From Rhizobium herbae (GTDB lineage Bacteria > Pseudomonadota > Alphaproteobacteria > Rhizobiales > Rhizobiaceae): DNA of 64,000 nt. Positions 51,142 to 60,312 of the stretch are shown piece after piece. The notes under the pieces were generated by a model. That model did no database searches and had not been told where the DNA came from. It was given only the letters and a program-made list of their open reading frames with translations. Where the stretch lies: contig NZ_JAEUAO010000002.1 of the NCBI RefSeq assembly GCF_019511375.1, positions 1,054,001 to 1,118,000 on the forward strand, in the 5' to 3' direction. Within the stretch, counting starts at the first letter, position 1. Each line of letters opens with the position of its first letter. Both the position numbers and the translations under genes were made by a program.

Positions 51142-53505
51142 ATGAGTGTCGCCGATCTGACATTTCTGGCTCTCCTTTTGCCGTTCCTGGGCGCGATCGT
51201 CGCGCCGCTGGTCACCCGCATCCTCGGTCACAACGCCGCCTGGGCGCTGGCGCTCGTGCCCGTGGCGATCTTCCTGCATCTTACCGGCTTCTCGGCTGAG
51301 ATTGCTCGCGGCGAGGTGGTGACCGGCGGCTATGCCTGGGTGCCTTCGTTCCAGGTGCGCTTCTCCTGGCTGATCGACGGGCTGTCGCTGACCTTCATGC
51401 TGTTGATTTCCGGCATCGGCGCTCTGATCGTGCTTTACTCCGGCGGCTACCTGAAGGGGCATCCGCATCAGGGCCGGTTCTTCTCGTTCCTCCTGATGTT
51501 CATGGGCTCTATGCTGGGTCTGGTGGCCTCCGACAGTTTCCTGATGCTGTTCATCTTCTGGGAGCTGACCTCGATCACCTCCTTCCTGCTGATCGGTTTC
51601 GACCATCAGCGCGAGGCCGCCCGCCGCGCAGCCCTGCAGGCGCTGGTGGTGACGGGCGGCGGGGGGCTGTTCCTGCTCGCCGGGCTGATCATCCTGTGGA
51701 ACATGACCGGCATCAGCCAGTTTTCGCTGCTCACCGCGTTTGCCCCGCAGGTCAAGGCAAGCCCGCTCTATCTGGCGGCGCTGATCCTCGTGCTCGGCGG
51801 CGCCTTCACCAAATCGGCGCAGTTCCCCTTCCATTTCTGGCTGCCGAACGCCATGGAGGCGCCAACCCCGGTGTCGGCCTATCTGCATTCGGCGACCATG
51901 GTGAAAGCCGGGGTCTATCTGTTGATGCGGCTTTACCCGGTGCTCGGCGGCACGCCGGCCTGGCAGATCATCCTGCCGGTGTTCGGCGCCGCGACCCTCA
52001 TCATCGGCGCGCTCCTGGCGGTGCGTCAGACCGATCTGAAGCTGATGCTCGCCTATACGACGGTGTCGTCGCTCGGCCTTCTGGTTCTCCTGACCGGCTT
52101 CGGCGCGCCCTACGCGATCGAGGCGGCAGCGCTCTATCTGGTGGCGCATTGCCTGTTCAAGGGGGCGCTGTTCATGGTGGCGGGCTCTATCGACCACGAA
52201 ACGGGCATGCGCGACGTGACGCGGCTGGGCGGCCTGCGGTCCGCCATGCCGCTGACCTTCGCCGCAGCGCTCGCGTCGGCCGCTTCGATGGGCGGGTTGC
52301 CGCCGTTCTTCGGCTTCCTGGCCAAGGAAGAGGTCTATGCCGCGCTGTACGCCTTCGACGGTCGCGCGATCATTTTTGCGGCGCTGGCCGTTGTCGGCAA
52401 TGCGCTGATGTTTGCCGCCGCCTTCGCCGTGGCGCTGAAGCCGTTCATCGGCAAACGGGTCGAAACGCCGCAGGCCGCACACGAGGCTCCCCTGTTGCTC
52501 TGGCTCGGCCCTGCCGTTCTGGCGCTGATGGGGCTGGCGGTCGCACTCCTTTCCGGCACTGTGCATCAACTGATCACGTCGCCGATGGCATCCGCCATTG
52601 CCGGCGAGGCGCGGGTGGTGACCATCTCGCTGGCGCCGCATTTCGGCGTTCCGGCGGCACTCTCGACCCTTACCGTTCTGCTCGGCATCGGTTTCTATCT
52701 CAGGCTTGCACGGCTTCGCGCGGCCATCGCCGCCGCTCTCGCCGCCATCGGCTGGGGGCCGGATCGCGGCTTCGACCAGGCGATGCGCGGCCTCGTCCGG
52801 CTGTCTTGCGCCGTCACCCGGCGGCTGCAGACTGGCCGGCTCGACATCTATATGACCGCCACCTTCACCCTGCTGGCGGTCGTGCTCATCGTACCGCCCT
52901 TCCTCTACGGCGAACTGGCGCGCGCGCCGGTCTTCCCGCAGGATATCCCGCTGCACGAGCTCGCCATCATGGCAATCGCCGTGATCGGGCTTGTCGCGGT
53001 AATTCTGGCGCAGGACCGGCTGACGGCGATCGTCTCGCTCGGTATCCAGGGCTTTTCGGTGGCGGTGATCTTCCTCCTCTACGGCGCGCCGGATCTTGCC
53101 TTCACCCAGTTCATGATCGAAACGCTCGCCGTCGTCATCCTCGCGTTGGTGATGACGCGGCTGAGGCTCTCGCCCTCCGACCACCGCCCGCTGCGCGAGA
53201 GCCTGCCGGATGCGGCGATCGCGCTTGCCTGCGGGCTCGGCGCGACGCTCTTTCTGCTCAAGGTGACGCAAGCGCCGTTCGACACGGGGCTCAGCGATTT
53301 CTTCAATCAGTATTCGAAGACGATCGCCCACGGCGCCAATGTGGTGAACGTCATCATCGTCGATTTCCGCGGCACCGACACGCTCGGCGAGATCGCCGTG
53401 GTGATGATCGCCGCGCTGGCGATCCTGTCGCTCGTCAGGCTGCGGGCCGGCTCGCTGCGGCGCATCGCCGACAATGATCCCGATGCGGAGGAGGCGAGCC
53501 GATGA
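51142..53505 (+). CDS. mrpA: Na+(K+)/H+ antiporter Mrp subunit A
   Basis: MrpA is the largest subunit of the seven-protein Mrp (Mnh/Pha) antiporter, which exports Na+ or K+ in exchange for protons. The 787-residue protein is homologous to complex I NuoL: around 20 membrane helices, with the NuoL-like core ([35 protein letters not shown]) and a C-terminal part containing the MrpB-like domain ([20 protein letters not shown] and [20 protein letters not shown]). The ATG at 51142 is inferred from the start of helix 1. In S. meliloti the orthologous pha1 operon is needed for K+ adaptation and nodulation. Overlaps the next gene by four bases. Confidence 0.95.
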   Translation: MSVADLTFLALLLPFLGAIVAPLVTRILGHNAAWALALVPVAIFLHLTGFSAEIARGEVVTGGYAWVPSFQVRFSWLIDGLSLTFMLLISGIGALIVLYSGGYLKGHPHQGRFFSFLLMFMGSMLGLVASDSFLMLFIFWELTSITSFLLIGFDHQREAARRAALQALVVTGGGGLFLLAGLIILWNMTGISQFSLLTAFAPQVKASPLYLAALILVLGGAFTKSAQFPFHFWLPNAMEAPTPVSAYLHSATMVKAGVYLLMRLYPVLGGTPAWQIILPVFGAATLIIGALLAVRQTDLKLMLAYTTVSSLGLLVLLTGFGAPYAIEAAALYLVAHCLFKGALFMVAGSIDHETGMRDVTRLGGLRSAMPLTFAAALASAASMGGLPPFFGFLAKEEVYAALYAFDGRAIIFAALAVVGNALMFAAAFAVALKPFIGKRVETPQAAHEAPLLLWLGPAVLALMGLAVALLSGTVHQLITSPMASAIAGEARVVTISLAPHFGVPAALSTLTVLLGIGFYLRLARLRAAIAAALAAIGWGPDRGFDQAMRGLVRLSCAVTRRLQTGRLDIYMTATFTLLAVVLIVPPFLYGELARAPVFPQDIPLHELAIMAIAVIGLVAVILAQDRLTAIVSLGIQGFSVAVIFLLYGAPDLAFTQFMIETLAVVILALVMTRLRLSPSDHRPLRESLPDAAIALACGLGATLFLLKVTQAPFDTGLSDFFNQYSKTIAHGANVVNVIIVDFRGTDTLGEIAVVMIAALAILSLVRLRAGSLRRIADNDPDAEEASR

Positions 53506-53921
53506 GATCGCTGATCTTGCGCACCGTCGCGCCGCTTATCGTCGGGCTGATGGTGCTGTTTTCGATTTTCGTGCTTTTGCGCGGCCACAACGAGCCGGGT
53601 GGCGGCTTCATCGGCGGGCTGATCGCGGTTGCCGCCCTGTCGATCTACGGCATCGCCTTCGGCGTCGAAACCGTGCGCCGGGCGATCGTCTTTCATCCGC
53701 TGGCCATCGCCGGGGCAGGGCTCATGCTTTCGACACTGTCCGGCCTCGTGTCGATGGTGTTCCATGTGCCGTTCATGACGGGGCTTTGGATCTATCCGGT
53801 CATCCTCGGCGAAGAGGTGCCGCTGTCGAGCGTCATGACCTTTGATATCGGCGTCTACCTGGTCGTCGTCGGCGCGGTGACCTCCGTCGCCTTGTCGCTC
53901 GAGGAACGGGGAGAGGATTGA
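53502..53921 (+). CDS. mrpB: Mrp antiporter subunit B
   Basis: The 139-residue MnhB-domain protein has four predicted helices; [15 protein letters not shown] at about 28-42 is the family hallmark. Its ATG overlaps the mrpA stop (ATGA), indicating translational coupling, and its own TGA overlaps the mrpC start by one base (TGATG). Confidence 0.95.
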   Translation: MRSLILRTVAPLIVGLMVLFSIFVLLRGHNEPGGGFIGGLIAVAALSIYGIAFGVETVRRAIVFHPLAIAGAGLMLSTLSGLVSMVFHVPFMTGLWIYPVILGEEVPLSSVMTFDIGVYLVVVGAVTSVALSLEERGED

Positions 53922-54298
53922 TGGAACCCGTTTTTTCGCTTCTCACCGGCATCTTCCTGACGATCGCCATCTATCTCATGATGTCGAAGTTCATCATCCG
54001 CATGCTGATGGGCGTCGTCATTCTCGGCAATGCCGTCAACCTGCTGATCTTCACCAGCGGCCGGATCATGCGTGAAGTGCCGCCGGTGATCGGGCCGGGT
54101 CTCGACGTGCCGGCCGGGCCGGTGGCCAACCCGCTGCCGCAGGCCCTGATCCTGACGGCGATCGTGATTTCCTTCTCGTTCTTCGCCTTCCTGCTGGTGC
54201 TCTCCTGGCGTGCCTACAGCACGCTTGGCACCGACAACACCGACGAGATGCGGGTGGCCGAGCCGGACGGCACCCCGCTGCCGCCGCTGGGATACTGA
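53921..54298 (+). CDS. mrpC: Mrp antiporter subunit C
   Basis: The 125-residue NuoK-like protein has three helices; MGVVILGNAVNLLIFTSGR and LPQALILTAIVISF are the conserved segments. It is required for assembly of the complex with MrpA and MrpD. Start at 53921 shares one base with the mrpB stop; GAGAGG lies upstream. Confidence 0.94.
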   Translation: MEPVFSLLTGIFLTIAIYLMMSKFIIRMLMGVVILGNAVNLLIFTSGRIMREVPPVIGPGLDVPAGPVANPLPQALILTAIVISFSFFAFLLVLSWRAYSTLGTDNTDEMRVAEPDGTPLPPLGY

Positions 54299-54305
54299 CG
54301 CAGCC

Positions 54306-55865
54306 ATGGCCGTTTCCTCGCCTCCCGTCGATCTGTCCGCAGCGCTGGTTCTTAAGCCGGTGGCAGCGGTCGACTGGCTGGTGATCCTGCCGGTTGCCTG
54401 GTGCATCGGCATCGGCGCCGTGCTGATGATGGTGCGGCACCGGACCTTTCTCCACCCGCCAATCGCCGTTGCCGCGCTTGGCATTCTTGCCGGGCTCGAT
54501 GCCACCCTCCTGTGGCATGTCGCGCAAAACGGTCCGGTGACCATGGTCATGGGGCGCTGGCTGCCGCCTTTCGGCATCGCGTTCACGGTCGATCTGACGG
54601 GCGCGCTGTTTGCACTCATTGCGGCCGTGGTGGCGCTCGCCGGCGCCGTTGCCGCCGTCACCGACATCAACGACGGCGGCCGTCGCTACGGCTTCTATCC
54701 CTTTCTGATGCTTCTGATGGCCGGCGTCAGCGGCGCCTTCCTGACCGGCGACATCTTCAACCTCTACGTCTGGTTCGAGGTCTTGCTGATCTCGTCCTTC
54801 GGTCTCCTGGTGCTCGGCGCGGAGCGCGAGCAGATCGACGGGGCAGTGAAATACGGCTTTCTCAACCTCGTAGGCACGACGCTGTTCCTGATCGCCACCG
54901 GCTATCTCTACGGCATCTTCGGCACGCTCAACATGGCCGACATCGCGGCCAAGGCCGGACCGTTGCGAGAGACGGCACCGCTGACGACGCTGATTGCGCT
55001 CTTTGTCTTTGCCTTTGCCATGAAGGCGGCAGCCTTTCCGGTGAACTTCTGGCTGCCCGCCTCCTATCATACGCCGCGTATCGTCGTGTCGGCACTGTTT
55101 GCCGGGCTGCTGACCAAGGTCGGCATCTATGCGCTGATCCGCGTTTCCGTCATGCTGTTTCCGCTCGAGCGGGACGACCTCAGCCTCGTCATCGCAGCCG
55201 TCGGCGCGCTCACGATGATCACCGGCGCACTCGGGGCGCTGGCGCAGACCGACACGCGCCGGCTGCTCGGCTATCTCGTCATTTCCGGTATCGGCTCCAT
55301 GCTTGCCGGTATTGCCCTCGGCGGCCCGGGCGGCATCGGCGGCGCGGTCTTCTACGCGCTGCATTCGATGGTGGTAATGACGGCGCTCTATCTGGCGGCT
55401 GGCCTTGCCGCCCGTCTCGGCGGCGGCTTTTCGATGGCGTCGCTCAGCGGTCTCTATGCGCGCCATGCGCTGTTTTCCGCGTTGTCGCTGATGCTGTTCT
55501 TCGCGGTCTCCGGCCTGCCGCCGTTTTCCGGCTTCTGGCCGAAGGTGATGCTGGTCAAGGCGGCGCTCGACGGCGGCGCCGGTTGGCTGGCGGCGGCGCT
55601 GCTTTTCACCGGCTTCCTGACGATGATTGCCACGGGGCGCCTGTTCCTGCTCGCCTACTGGCGCCCGGCGGCCGCGGCCGCACCGTCGGCACAGGACGCA
55701 GTGCCGGCGACGGCGCTCCTGCCGCTCATCGCCCTGACGGCGGTCAGCGTCCTGATCGGCCTGTTTCCGCAAACATTGCTCGGCCTCGTCCATGAGGCCG
55801 CCTTGACGCTCGACGAACCGTCCGCCTATCTCCATTCCGTCTTTCCAGCCGGGAGCGCGCCATGA
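54306..55865 (+). CDS. mrpD: Mrp antiporter subunit D
   Basis: The 519-residue NuoM/NuoN-like antiporter subunit has about 14 helices. ASYHTPRIVVSALFAGLLTK carries a lysine-containing channel helix, and LIALFVFAFAMKAAAFPVNF and SGLPPFSGFWPKVML are further conserved parts. The ATG at 54306 lies eight bases after the mrpC stop. It ends overlapping mrpE by four bases. Confidence 0.94.
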   Translation: MAVSSPPVDLSAALVLKPVAAVDWLVILPVAWCIGIGAVLMMVRHRTFLHPPIAVAALGILAGLDATLLWHVAQNGPVTMVMGRWLPPFGIAFTVDLTGALFALIAAVVALAGAVAAVTDINDGGRRYGFYPFLMLLMAGVSGAFLTGDIFNLYVWFEVLLISSFGLLVLGAEREQIDGAVKYGFLNLVGTTLFLIATGYLYGIFGTLNMADIAAKAGPLRETAPLTTLIALFVFAFAMKAAAFPVNFWLPASYHTPRIVVSALFAGLLTKVGIYALIRVSVMLFPLERDDLSLVIAAVGALTMITGALGALAQTDTRRLLGYLVISGIGSMLAGIALGGPGGIGGAVFYALHSMVVMTALYLAAGLAARLGGGFSMASLSGLYARHALFSALSLMLFFAVSGLPPFSGFWPKVMLVKAALDGGAGWLAAALLFTGFLTMIATGRLFLLAYWRPAAAAAPSAQDAVPATALLPLIALTAVSVLIGLFPQTLLGLVHEAALTLDEPSAYLHSVFPAGSAP

Positions 55866-56353
55866 GATTTAGCGCCATGAGATTCATCGTCGTCAATCTG
55901 CTGCTGACCCTGGTCTGGGCGTTCGTCACCGGCAGCTTCACCCTGCACAACCTGGCACTCGGCTTTGCCATTGGTGCGATGTCGCTGCTTTTGGTGCGCG
56001 AGCAGTTGCCGGCCAGCCTCCATCGCGTCCGCCCGATAAAGCTGCTGCTGCTGGCAGGGCTGTTCTTCAAGGAACTGATGCTGTCGGCGATCAAGGTCGC
56101 GGTCGTGGTGCTCAGGCCGAACATGCGGCTGCGGCCGGGCATCTTTGCCTATCCGCTGACAATCACGCGCGATTTCGAGATCACCCTTCTCGCCAATCTG
56201 ATCACGCTCACGCCCGGCACCTTGTCGGTCGATGTCTCGGACGACCGCACGATGCTCTATGTGCACGCGCTCTCCTGTCACGATCCGGCGGCCGAGAGGC
56301 GGGCGATCTCTTCCGGCTTCGAACGCCGCATCCGGGAGGCGTTTCCGGTATGA
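55862..56353 (+). CDS. mrpE: Mrp antiporter subunit E
   Basis: The 163-residue MnhE-domain protein has an N-terminal hydrophobic region ([20 protein letters not shown]) and a conserved [18 protein letters not shown] segment. The ATG at 55862 overlaps the mrpD stop (ATGA) and has GGGAGCG upstream. A near-duplicate GCGCCATGAGATT block places a second in-frame ATG at 55877, which could be an alternative start. Overlaps mrpF by four bases. Confidence 0.93.
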   Translation: MRFSAMRFIVVNLLLTLVWAFVTGSFTLHNLALGFAIGAMSLLLVREQLPASLHRVRPIKLLLLAGLFFKELMLSAIKVAVVVLRPNMRLRPGIFAYPLTITRDFEITLLANLITLTPGTLSVDVSDDRTMLYVHALSCHDPAAERRAISSGFERRIREAFPV

Positions 56354-56727
56354 GCGCGTCCGCTATTCTTTCATTCTCGACCACCTTCGCGCTCGTCGCG
56401 CTGTCGCTCGGCCTGTTGCTGACTGTGGCGCGCATCGTGCGCGGCCCGACCCTGCCCGACCGGGTGCTCGGGCTCGACATGCTGGTCGCCAACGCCATCG
56501 GCTTCATCGCCGTCATCGCCATCCGCAGCGGCTTCAATCTCTATATCGACATCGCCATTGCGCTGAGCCTCGTCGGCTTTCTCGCGACCGTGGCCTTTGC
56601 CCGCTTCATTCTGGCGCGCGGCCTGTCGCCGGAATCCGCCGGGGCCGACAGCCGTGCAGCGGCAGTGCCGAAGCGGGGCAAGGCCCTGGCACCGCCGCGG
56701 CGCCAGAAAAAGGGAGGCCGCCGATGA
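56350..56727 (+). CDS. mrpF: Mrp antiporter subunit F
   Basis: The 125-residue protein has three helices and the MnhF motifs [18 protein letters not shown] and [20 protein letters not shown]. The C-terminal tail is basic ([16 protein letters not shown]) and longer than in many homologues. Its start overlaps the mrpE stop (ATGA), and its stop overlaps the mrpG start. Confidence 0.94.
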   Translation: MSASAILSFSTTFALVALSLGLLLTVARIVRGPTLPDRVLGLDMLVANAIGFIAVIAIRSGFNLYIDIAIALSLVGFLATVAFARFILARGLSPESAGADSRAAAVPKRGKALAPPRRQKKGGRR

Positions 56728-57086
56728 GCGCCGGTCCGGATATGCTTGTGGCGAGCGCCGTCAGCGCGCTTCTGGTGGCTGGCTCGATCTTCAGCCTGCT
56801 CGCAGCGCTTGGACTTTTGCGCTTTCCGGATCTCTATACGCGCATGCATGCGGCGTCGAAGGCCGGCACAATCGGCTCCGGCCTTTTGCTGCTGGCCGCC
56901 GGCCTGCACGCCCTCGATATCGCCATCCTGCTCAGGGCGCTTGCCGGTTTCGCCTTCTTCGTCCTGACGGCGCCGGTTTCAGCCCATCTTCTTGCCAAGG
57001 CCGCGCATCAGGCGGGCTACAGGCTGACCAATCTGTCCGTTACCGACCAATTACCCCTGGCAAAGCAGAAGTCCGACAGGCTCTGA
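56724..57086 (+). CDS. mrpG: Mrp antiporter subunit G
   Basis: The 120-residue PhaG/MnhG-type protein has three helices; [20 protein letters not shown] at about residues 31-50 is diagnostic. AGGGAGG precedes the ATG at 56724. It is the last gene of the operon; order A-B-C-D-E-F-G is the standard one. No clear terminator was seen after it. Confidence 0.94.
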   Translation: MSAGPDMLVASAVSALLVAGSIFSLLAALGLLRFPDLYTRMHAASKAGTIGSGLLLLAAGLHALDIAILLRALAGFAFFVLTAPVSAHLLAKAAHQAGYRLTNLSVTDQLPLAKQKSDRL

Positions 57087-57408
57087 ATTCAGCAACCATT
57101 ACAGCACATAGGACGTAGAGAATCACTCTCGCCGCAACACAGCGGTGTGTCGTTTTTAGGAATGTAACGTAATTTTTCCGTGCCGGATATGCTTTGCGTC
57201 GCGCGTCAAGATCAATAGGCTAGATCTCGCATAAATTATTATTGGACTTTTCTTCGAACGGTGTTAAGCGAGTAATGGCAAAGTGTCCAATACCATATTA
57301 ATTCGTATCGAAATTCCAGCATGGGTTGTGAATAGTGATCGTTGCTTTGAGGTGCCGTTATTTTCCGGCGCTTTGGCGATGTATTCAAACTCCGGAATTA
57401 GGAGTAAT

Positions 57409-57474
57409 ATGAGAGCTTGCCGCGGTTTTACGGTTTCAGTCGAGGGTAATCCTTCGGGTGAAAGCCGATTATAG
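57409..57474 (+). CDS. Possible upstream leader peptide of mucR
   Basis: A 21-codon frame starts at an ATG preceded by TTAGGAGTAAT, a good ribosome binding site, and ends at TAG 91 bases before the mucR start codon. The peptide begins MRACRGFTVSVEG and shows no run of one amino acid that would suggest classical attenuation. It may be chance, or a translated uORF in a long mucR leader. Confidence 0.35.
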   Translation: MRACRGFTVSVEGNPSGESRL

Positions 57475-57511
57475 CGGTTTTCGGACATTTTCTTCGCATG
57501 TTTTGGTTGTG

Positions 57512-57533
57512 TTCGCGATACCCGTCGCGAACA
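57512..57533 (+). promoter_or_regulatory. Perfect hairpin in the mucR 5' region
   Basis: GTTCGCGA (57512-57519) and TCGCGAAC (57526-57533) are exact reverse complements around TACCCG, 32 bases ahead of the mucR ATG. It can be an RNA hairpin near the ribosome binding site or a dimeric-protein operator. Confidence 0.6.
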
Positions 57534-57564
57534 TATGGAAGAAATCCGATAGGAGAAAGAAAGA

Positions 57565-57996
57565 ATGACGGATCTAACGCTTGGCTCGGGCCACGATCTT
57601 CTGGTTGAACTCACCGCTGAGATCGTTGCAGCCTATGTCAGCAATCATGTCGTACCGGTCGCCGAACTCTCGACGCTGATCGGCGATGTGCACGCCGCCC
57701 TGAACAACACCAACAGCCCGGCTCCGGTCGTTGTTGCCGTTGAAAAGCCGAAGCCGGCCGTGTCCGTGCGCAAGTCGGTTCAGGATGACCAGATCACCTG
57801 CCTGGAATGCGGTGGCACCTTCAAGTCGCTGAAACGCCACCTGATGACCCACCACAGCCTGTCGCCGGAAGAGTACCGCGAGAAATGGGATCTGCCGGCA
57901 GACTATCCGATGGTGGCTCCGGCCTATGCCGAAGCGCGTTCGCGCCTCGCCAAGGAGATGGGTCTCGGCCAGCGCCGCAAGCGCCGCGGCAAATAA
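57565..57996 (+). CDS. mucR: MucR/Ros-family zinc-finger transcriptional regulator
   Basis: The 143-residue protein has the Ros/MucR fold: an N-terminal oligomerisation region ([20 protein letters not shown] at about 12-31) and a prokaryotic C2H2 zinc finger with Cys79, Cys82, His92 and His96 ([19 protein letters not shown]), then [20 protein letters not shown], strongly conserved. MucR/Ros is a global H-NS-like silencer of exopolysaccharide, motility and virulence genes in rhizobia and represses its own gene. AGGAGAAAG precedes the ATG at 57565. Confidence 0.96.
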   Translation: MTDLTLGSGHDLLVELTAEIVAAYVSNHVVPVAELSTLIGDVHAALNNTNSPAPVVVAVEKPKPAVSVRKSVQDDQITCLECGGTFKSLKRHLMTHHSLSPEEYREKWDLPADYPMVAPAYAEARSRLAKEMGLGQRRKRRGK

Positions 57997-58018
57997 GGGC
58001 CGGGCGCTTTCGGCCCTT
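57995..58018 (+). terminator. Hairpin overlapping the mucR stop codon
   Basis: AAGGGCCG (57995-58002) and CGGCCCTT (58011-58018) form a perfect stem with an eight-base loop, beginning inside the TAA stop codon. No T-run follows, so it could end or protect the transcript rather than be a strong intrinsic terminator. Confidence 0.5.
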
Positions 58019-58104
58019 GTGAAAGACAAACCGGCGAGGCGAGACCTGGCCGGTTCTTGCCGTCCGCGTGTTGCTACAGAGCGACATCAGATTTGCGGAG
58101 CGAG

Positions 58105-58122
58105 GAAAATATACCTATTTTC
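58105..58122. promoter_or_regulatory. AT-rich palindrome in the mucR-HTH gene interval
   Basis: GAAAATA (58105-58111) and TATTTTC (58116-58122) flank TACC as a perfect inverted repeat within an AT-rich stretch upstream of the DnaA-like gene at 58241. It could be a MucR binding site or another operator; unproven. Confidence 0.4.
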
Positions 58123-58240
58123 TTCAGGGAAATGATTAAAAACCTCGAAAAAACAACGGTTGGTTGCTGAAAGGCCGTTTCCTTTATCCCCGCATTCGCA
58201 CTAGGGTGTATGAATTAATTCCTATTCTAAGGAGTAAATC

Positions 58241-58726
58241 ATGCCCCCCAGCAAAGCTGCCCCTCTTTTCACCCCCCGTTTGACGCCGCCGAACCGCACC
58301 CGCGCCGTGATGACACGGCGCCGGCATCTGGAAATCAAGTCGGCTTCGCCATCGGGCGATGGGCTCAGCATTGTCGAGCCCTGGGGGCCGGTCTTGCCCG
58401 TTGCCGTTCATCTGCGTTGCCGGATCGTGCGCCAGTTGACGGCCGAGATGGTGATGCTGGTGGGCGAGAGGGTTCCGCTGAGGCGCGACCGCCGCCGCAC
58501 CAGCTGCCATGTCCGGCAGATCTCCATGTATGTCTGCCATGTCGTGCTGCAGATTTCGCTCACCGATATCGGCTATGCGTTCCGGCGCGATCGCACGACG
58601 GTCAGCCATGCCTGCCATGTCGTCGAGGACCGCCGCGACGATCCCGCCTTCGACGATTTCATCGCCTCTGTCGAGCGCGTCGTCATCTCGGTTTTCGGTG
58701 CGCCGGGAGGCCGCGAGCATGAGTGA
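58241..58726 (+). CDS. DnaA domain-IV-like helix-turn-helix protein
   Basis: The 161-residue protein has a C-terminal region like the DNA-binding domain IV of DnaA (YVCHVVLQISLTDIGYAFRR, DRTTVSHACHVVED, about 95-130), where helices recognise DnaA boxes. No AAA+ domain is present, so it is not an initiator itself; it may bind DnaA-box-like sites or regulate transcription. AAGGAG precedes the ATG at 58241. It overlaps the DUF6456 gene by eight bases, so the two are translated together. Conserved pair in rhizobia as far as I recall. Confidence 0.78.
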   Translation: MPPSKAAPLFTPRLTPPNRTRAVMTRRRHLEIKSASPSGDGLSIVEPWGPVLPVAVHLRCRIVRQLTAEMVMLVGERVPLRRDRRRTSCHVRQISMYVCHVVLQISLTDIGYAFRRDRTTVSHACHVVEDRRDDPAFDDFIASVERVVISVFGAPGGREHE

Positions 58727-59543
58727 GGCCGTTGATGCCAAGACGATCGTCCGCCTCGTCCGATACGCGGCAAGCCATCCGGTTGTCGTCGTCGAGCCCG
58801 GGCAGGGAGGCGTGACGCTGAGCGCCGGCAAGGACCGGCCGCCGCGGCATTTCCCGCACGGCGCGCTGGACCGGGCCTGCGCGTCGGGGCTCATCCTCTG
58901 CGAGGCTAACCGCGTTCGCGCCACGGCCGAGGCCCAGGCCTTTCTGCGCCGCGCCCTGCTTGCGCCGGACGACGCATTTCAGGAGCAGCATCGCGAAATT
59001 GAAAACCGGACCGTTTCCGTCGATGGCGTCCGCCAGACTGCACGGGTCAACGCGCTGGAATCACCGCTCGGAGCCATTGCCCGGCTGAAGGAGAAGTCGG
59101 GCCAGGCCTTCCTGCCCCCCGAAGCGATTGCCGCGGGAGAGCGGCTGCATGTCGATTTCACCCGGGCGCAGTTGCAGCCGCGCCTGACCATGGCCTACGA
59201 ACCGCGGCTGACCACCAAGACAAGGGGAGGGGCCGGCACGGCCGACCTCTGCGATACCGCGCTTGCCGCCCGCATGCGGGTCGGCAGGGCGATGGAGGCG
59301 ATCGGCCCGGAACTTTGCGGCGTCGCGCTCGATGTCTGCTGCTTCCAGAAGGGGCTGGAACTCGTCGAGCGGGAGCGGCAATGGCCGGCGCGTTCCGCCA
59401 AGCTGATGTTGCGCGCCGCCCTGATGACGCTTGCCCGCCACTATGCGCCGCCGCGACCGGCCGGCAGGCAAAGCCATGCCTGGGGCGCGGAGGGTTATCG
59501 TCCGGATGCCAGTGGCCTGGTGACAGGTATCAAGGATGGATGA
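58719..59543 (+). CDS. DUF6456 domain protein
   Basis: The 274-residue protein has the DUF6456 pattern in its C-terminal half (ARMRVGRAMEAIGPELCGVA, LDVCCFQKGLELVERERQWP), with a helical N-terminal region that looks winged-helix-like (HFPHGALDRACASGLI). Function unknown; members occur widely in Rhizobiales. The ATG at 58719 lies within the end of the DnaA-like gene with CGGGAGG upstream. Linked to the preceding DNA-binding protein by overlap, so probably in the same process. Confidence 0.8.
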   Translation: MSEAVDAKTIVRLVRYAASHPVVVVEPGQGGVTLSAGKDRPPRHFPHGALDRACASGLILCEANRVRATAEAQAFLRRALLAPDDAFQEQHREIENRTVSVDGVRQTARVNALESPLGAIARLKEKSGQAFLPPEAIAAGERLHVDFTRAQLQPRLTMAYEPRLTTKTRGGAGTADLCDTALAARMRVGRAMEAIGPELCGVALDVCCFQKGLELVERERQWPARSAKLMLRAALMTLARHYAPPRPAGRQSHAWGAEGYRPDASGLVTGIKDG

Positions 59544-59565
59544 CACACGGCGGCATGTTGCGGCT

Positions 59566-59702
59566 TGCTCCCCTCTTCTCTCCCGCGGGGAGAAGGTGGC
59601 GCGAAGCGCCGGATGAGGGGGACGGCTGGCGCCGAGATTGGGAGAAACCCCCTCATCGCCTCGCATACGCTCGGCACTTCTCCCCGCGGGGGAAGAGGGA
59701 GC
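59566..59702. repeat. RIME-like intergenic element, copy 6
   Basis: CTCTTCTCTCCCGCGGGGAG, GGTGGCGCGAAGCGCCGGAT, CCCCCTCATCGCCTCGCATA and CTTCTCCCCGCGGGGGAAGA form the same mosaic as the 14826 copy. It follows the DUF6456 gene. Confidence 0.87.
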
Positions 59703-59774
59703 CTGTCGCGCGGGTGTTGTAGGGGGGCCGCTGTCCTGAGACGTGCGTGGGGGCGACGCAGCGGCTAAGAAGTC

Positions 59775-59954
59775 TCAATGCTTCTTTGGCTGTCCGGGAG
59801 CCGGCTTCGGCGTTGCACCCCTGTAGCCATCGAGCCGCTCATAGCGGATGCCGGTGAACAACAGGATCACGCCGTTGCCCGGCGCAACCGGACCCATGGC
59901 CGGTTTCGGCGGTGCTCGCGTCAGGCGGTCCTCTATGCGAATAACTTCTGCCAT
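59775..59954 (-). CDS. Small conserved-looking protein, unknown function
   Basis: A 59-residue frame with GGAG eight bases ahead of the ATG at 59954. The N-terminus MAEVIRIEDRLTRAPPKPAM is followed by a hydrophobic strand VILLFTGIRYERL and a Pro/Lys-rich tail. The codon use fits the genome, and the binding site supports translation. I believe similar small proteins occur in rhizobia, but the function is unknown. Confidence 0.65.
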   Translation of the reverse strand: MAEVIRIEDRLTRAPPKPAMGPVAPGNGVILLFTGIRYERLDGYRGATPKPAPGQPKKH

Positions 59955-60312
59955 GCTCGTCTCCAAAAACTGGTTGAGACGGATGAACTACCGTATTTCA
60001 CCCTGCCCGTTCTGGGGGCCGGCGCGTTCCTCAAGCTTTCGCCCGGACATCTGCGCCTTTCTCGATTGCTCCTTCTTCATGCCATTCGTGAAAGCGGGTC
60101 GCCTTTGACGAGGTGATCTCAAGCTGGCCGATTGAGCCATACGATAGTTAATAGCTCCTTAACCGTCAAAGCCCCAATCCTAGGGATAGAATCCCTGTTT
60201 TCTTGGCAATTTGCCCGGAGTTACCACCGGACAAAGCCTTGCGCCTTCGAACATGAAAATAGACGCGTAGACGGCGCGCCGCCGTTACCAAAGGAACAGT
60301 TCATGCGGGCAG
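59955..60312. other. Intergenic region between two small minus-strand genes
   Basis: This 358-base region should contain the promoter of the small gene at 59775-59954. AGGGAT-AGA-ATCCCT at 60182-60196 is a short palindrome followed by GTTTTCTT on the plus strand, too weak to call a terminator. No protein-coding frame with a good binding site was found. Confidence 0.45.

Larger units (their letters stand above)
57087..57564. other. Long AT-rich leader/promoter region of mucR
   Basis: This 478-base region is markedly more AT-rich than the flanking operon (for example ATAAATTATTATTGGAC near 57230). MucR-type regulators bind AT-rich DNA and autoregulate, so these patches are likely binding sites. 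It also contains a possible leader peptide (57409-57474) and a perfect hairpin (57512-57533), described separately. Confidence 0.6.

Noticed and set aside
50890-53331. Very long open frame on the minus strand opposite mrpA
   Set aside because: It is antisense to a clear antiporter gene, its translation is rich in Arg, Gln, His and Gly without hydrophobic cores, and it arises from GC-rich codon bias. The same applies to the long frame at 54066-55835 opposite mrpD.
57283-57408. N-terminal part of a 63-residue frame ahead of mucR
   Set aside because: No ribosome binding site or homology; only the last 21 codons from the internal ATG at 57409 have a plausible start.
60182-60202. Short AGGGAT/ATCCCT palindrome followed by T-rich sequence as terminator
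   Set aside because: The stem is only six bases and no plus-strand gene ends upstream of it.
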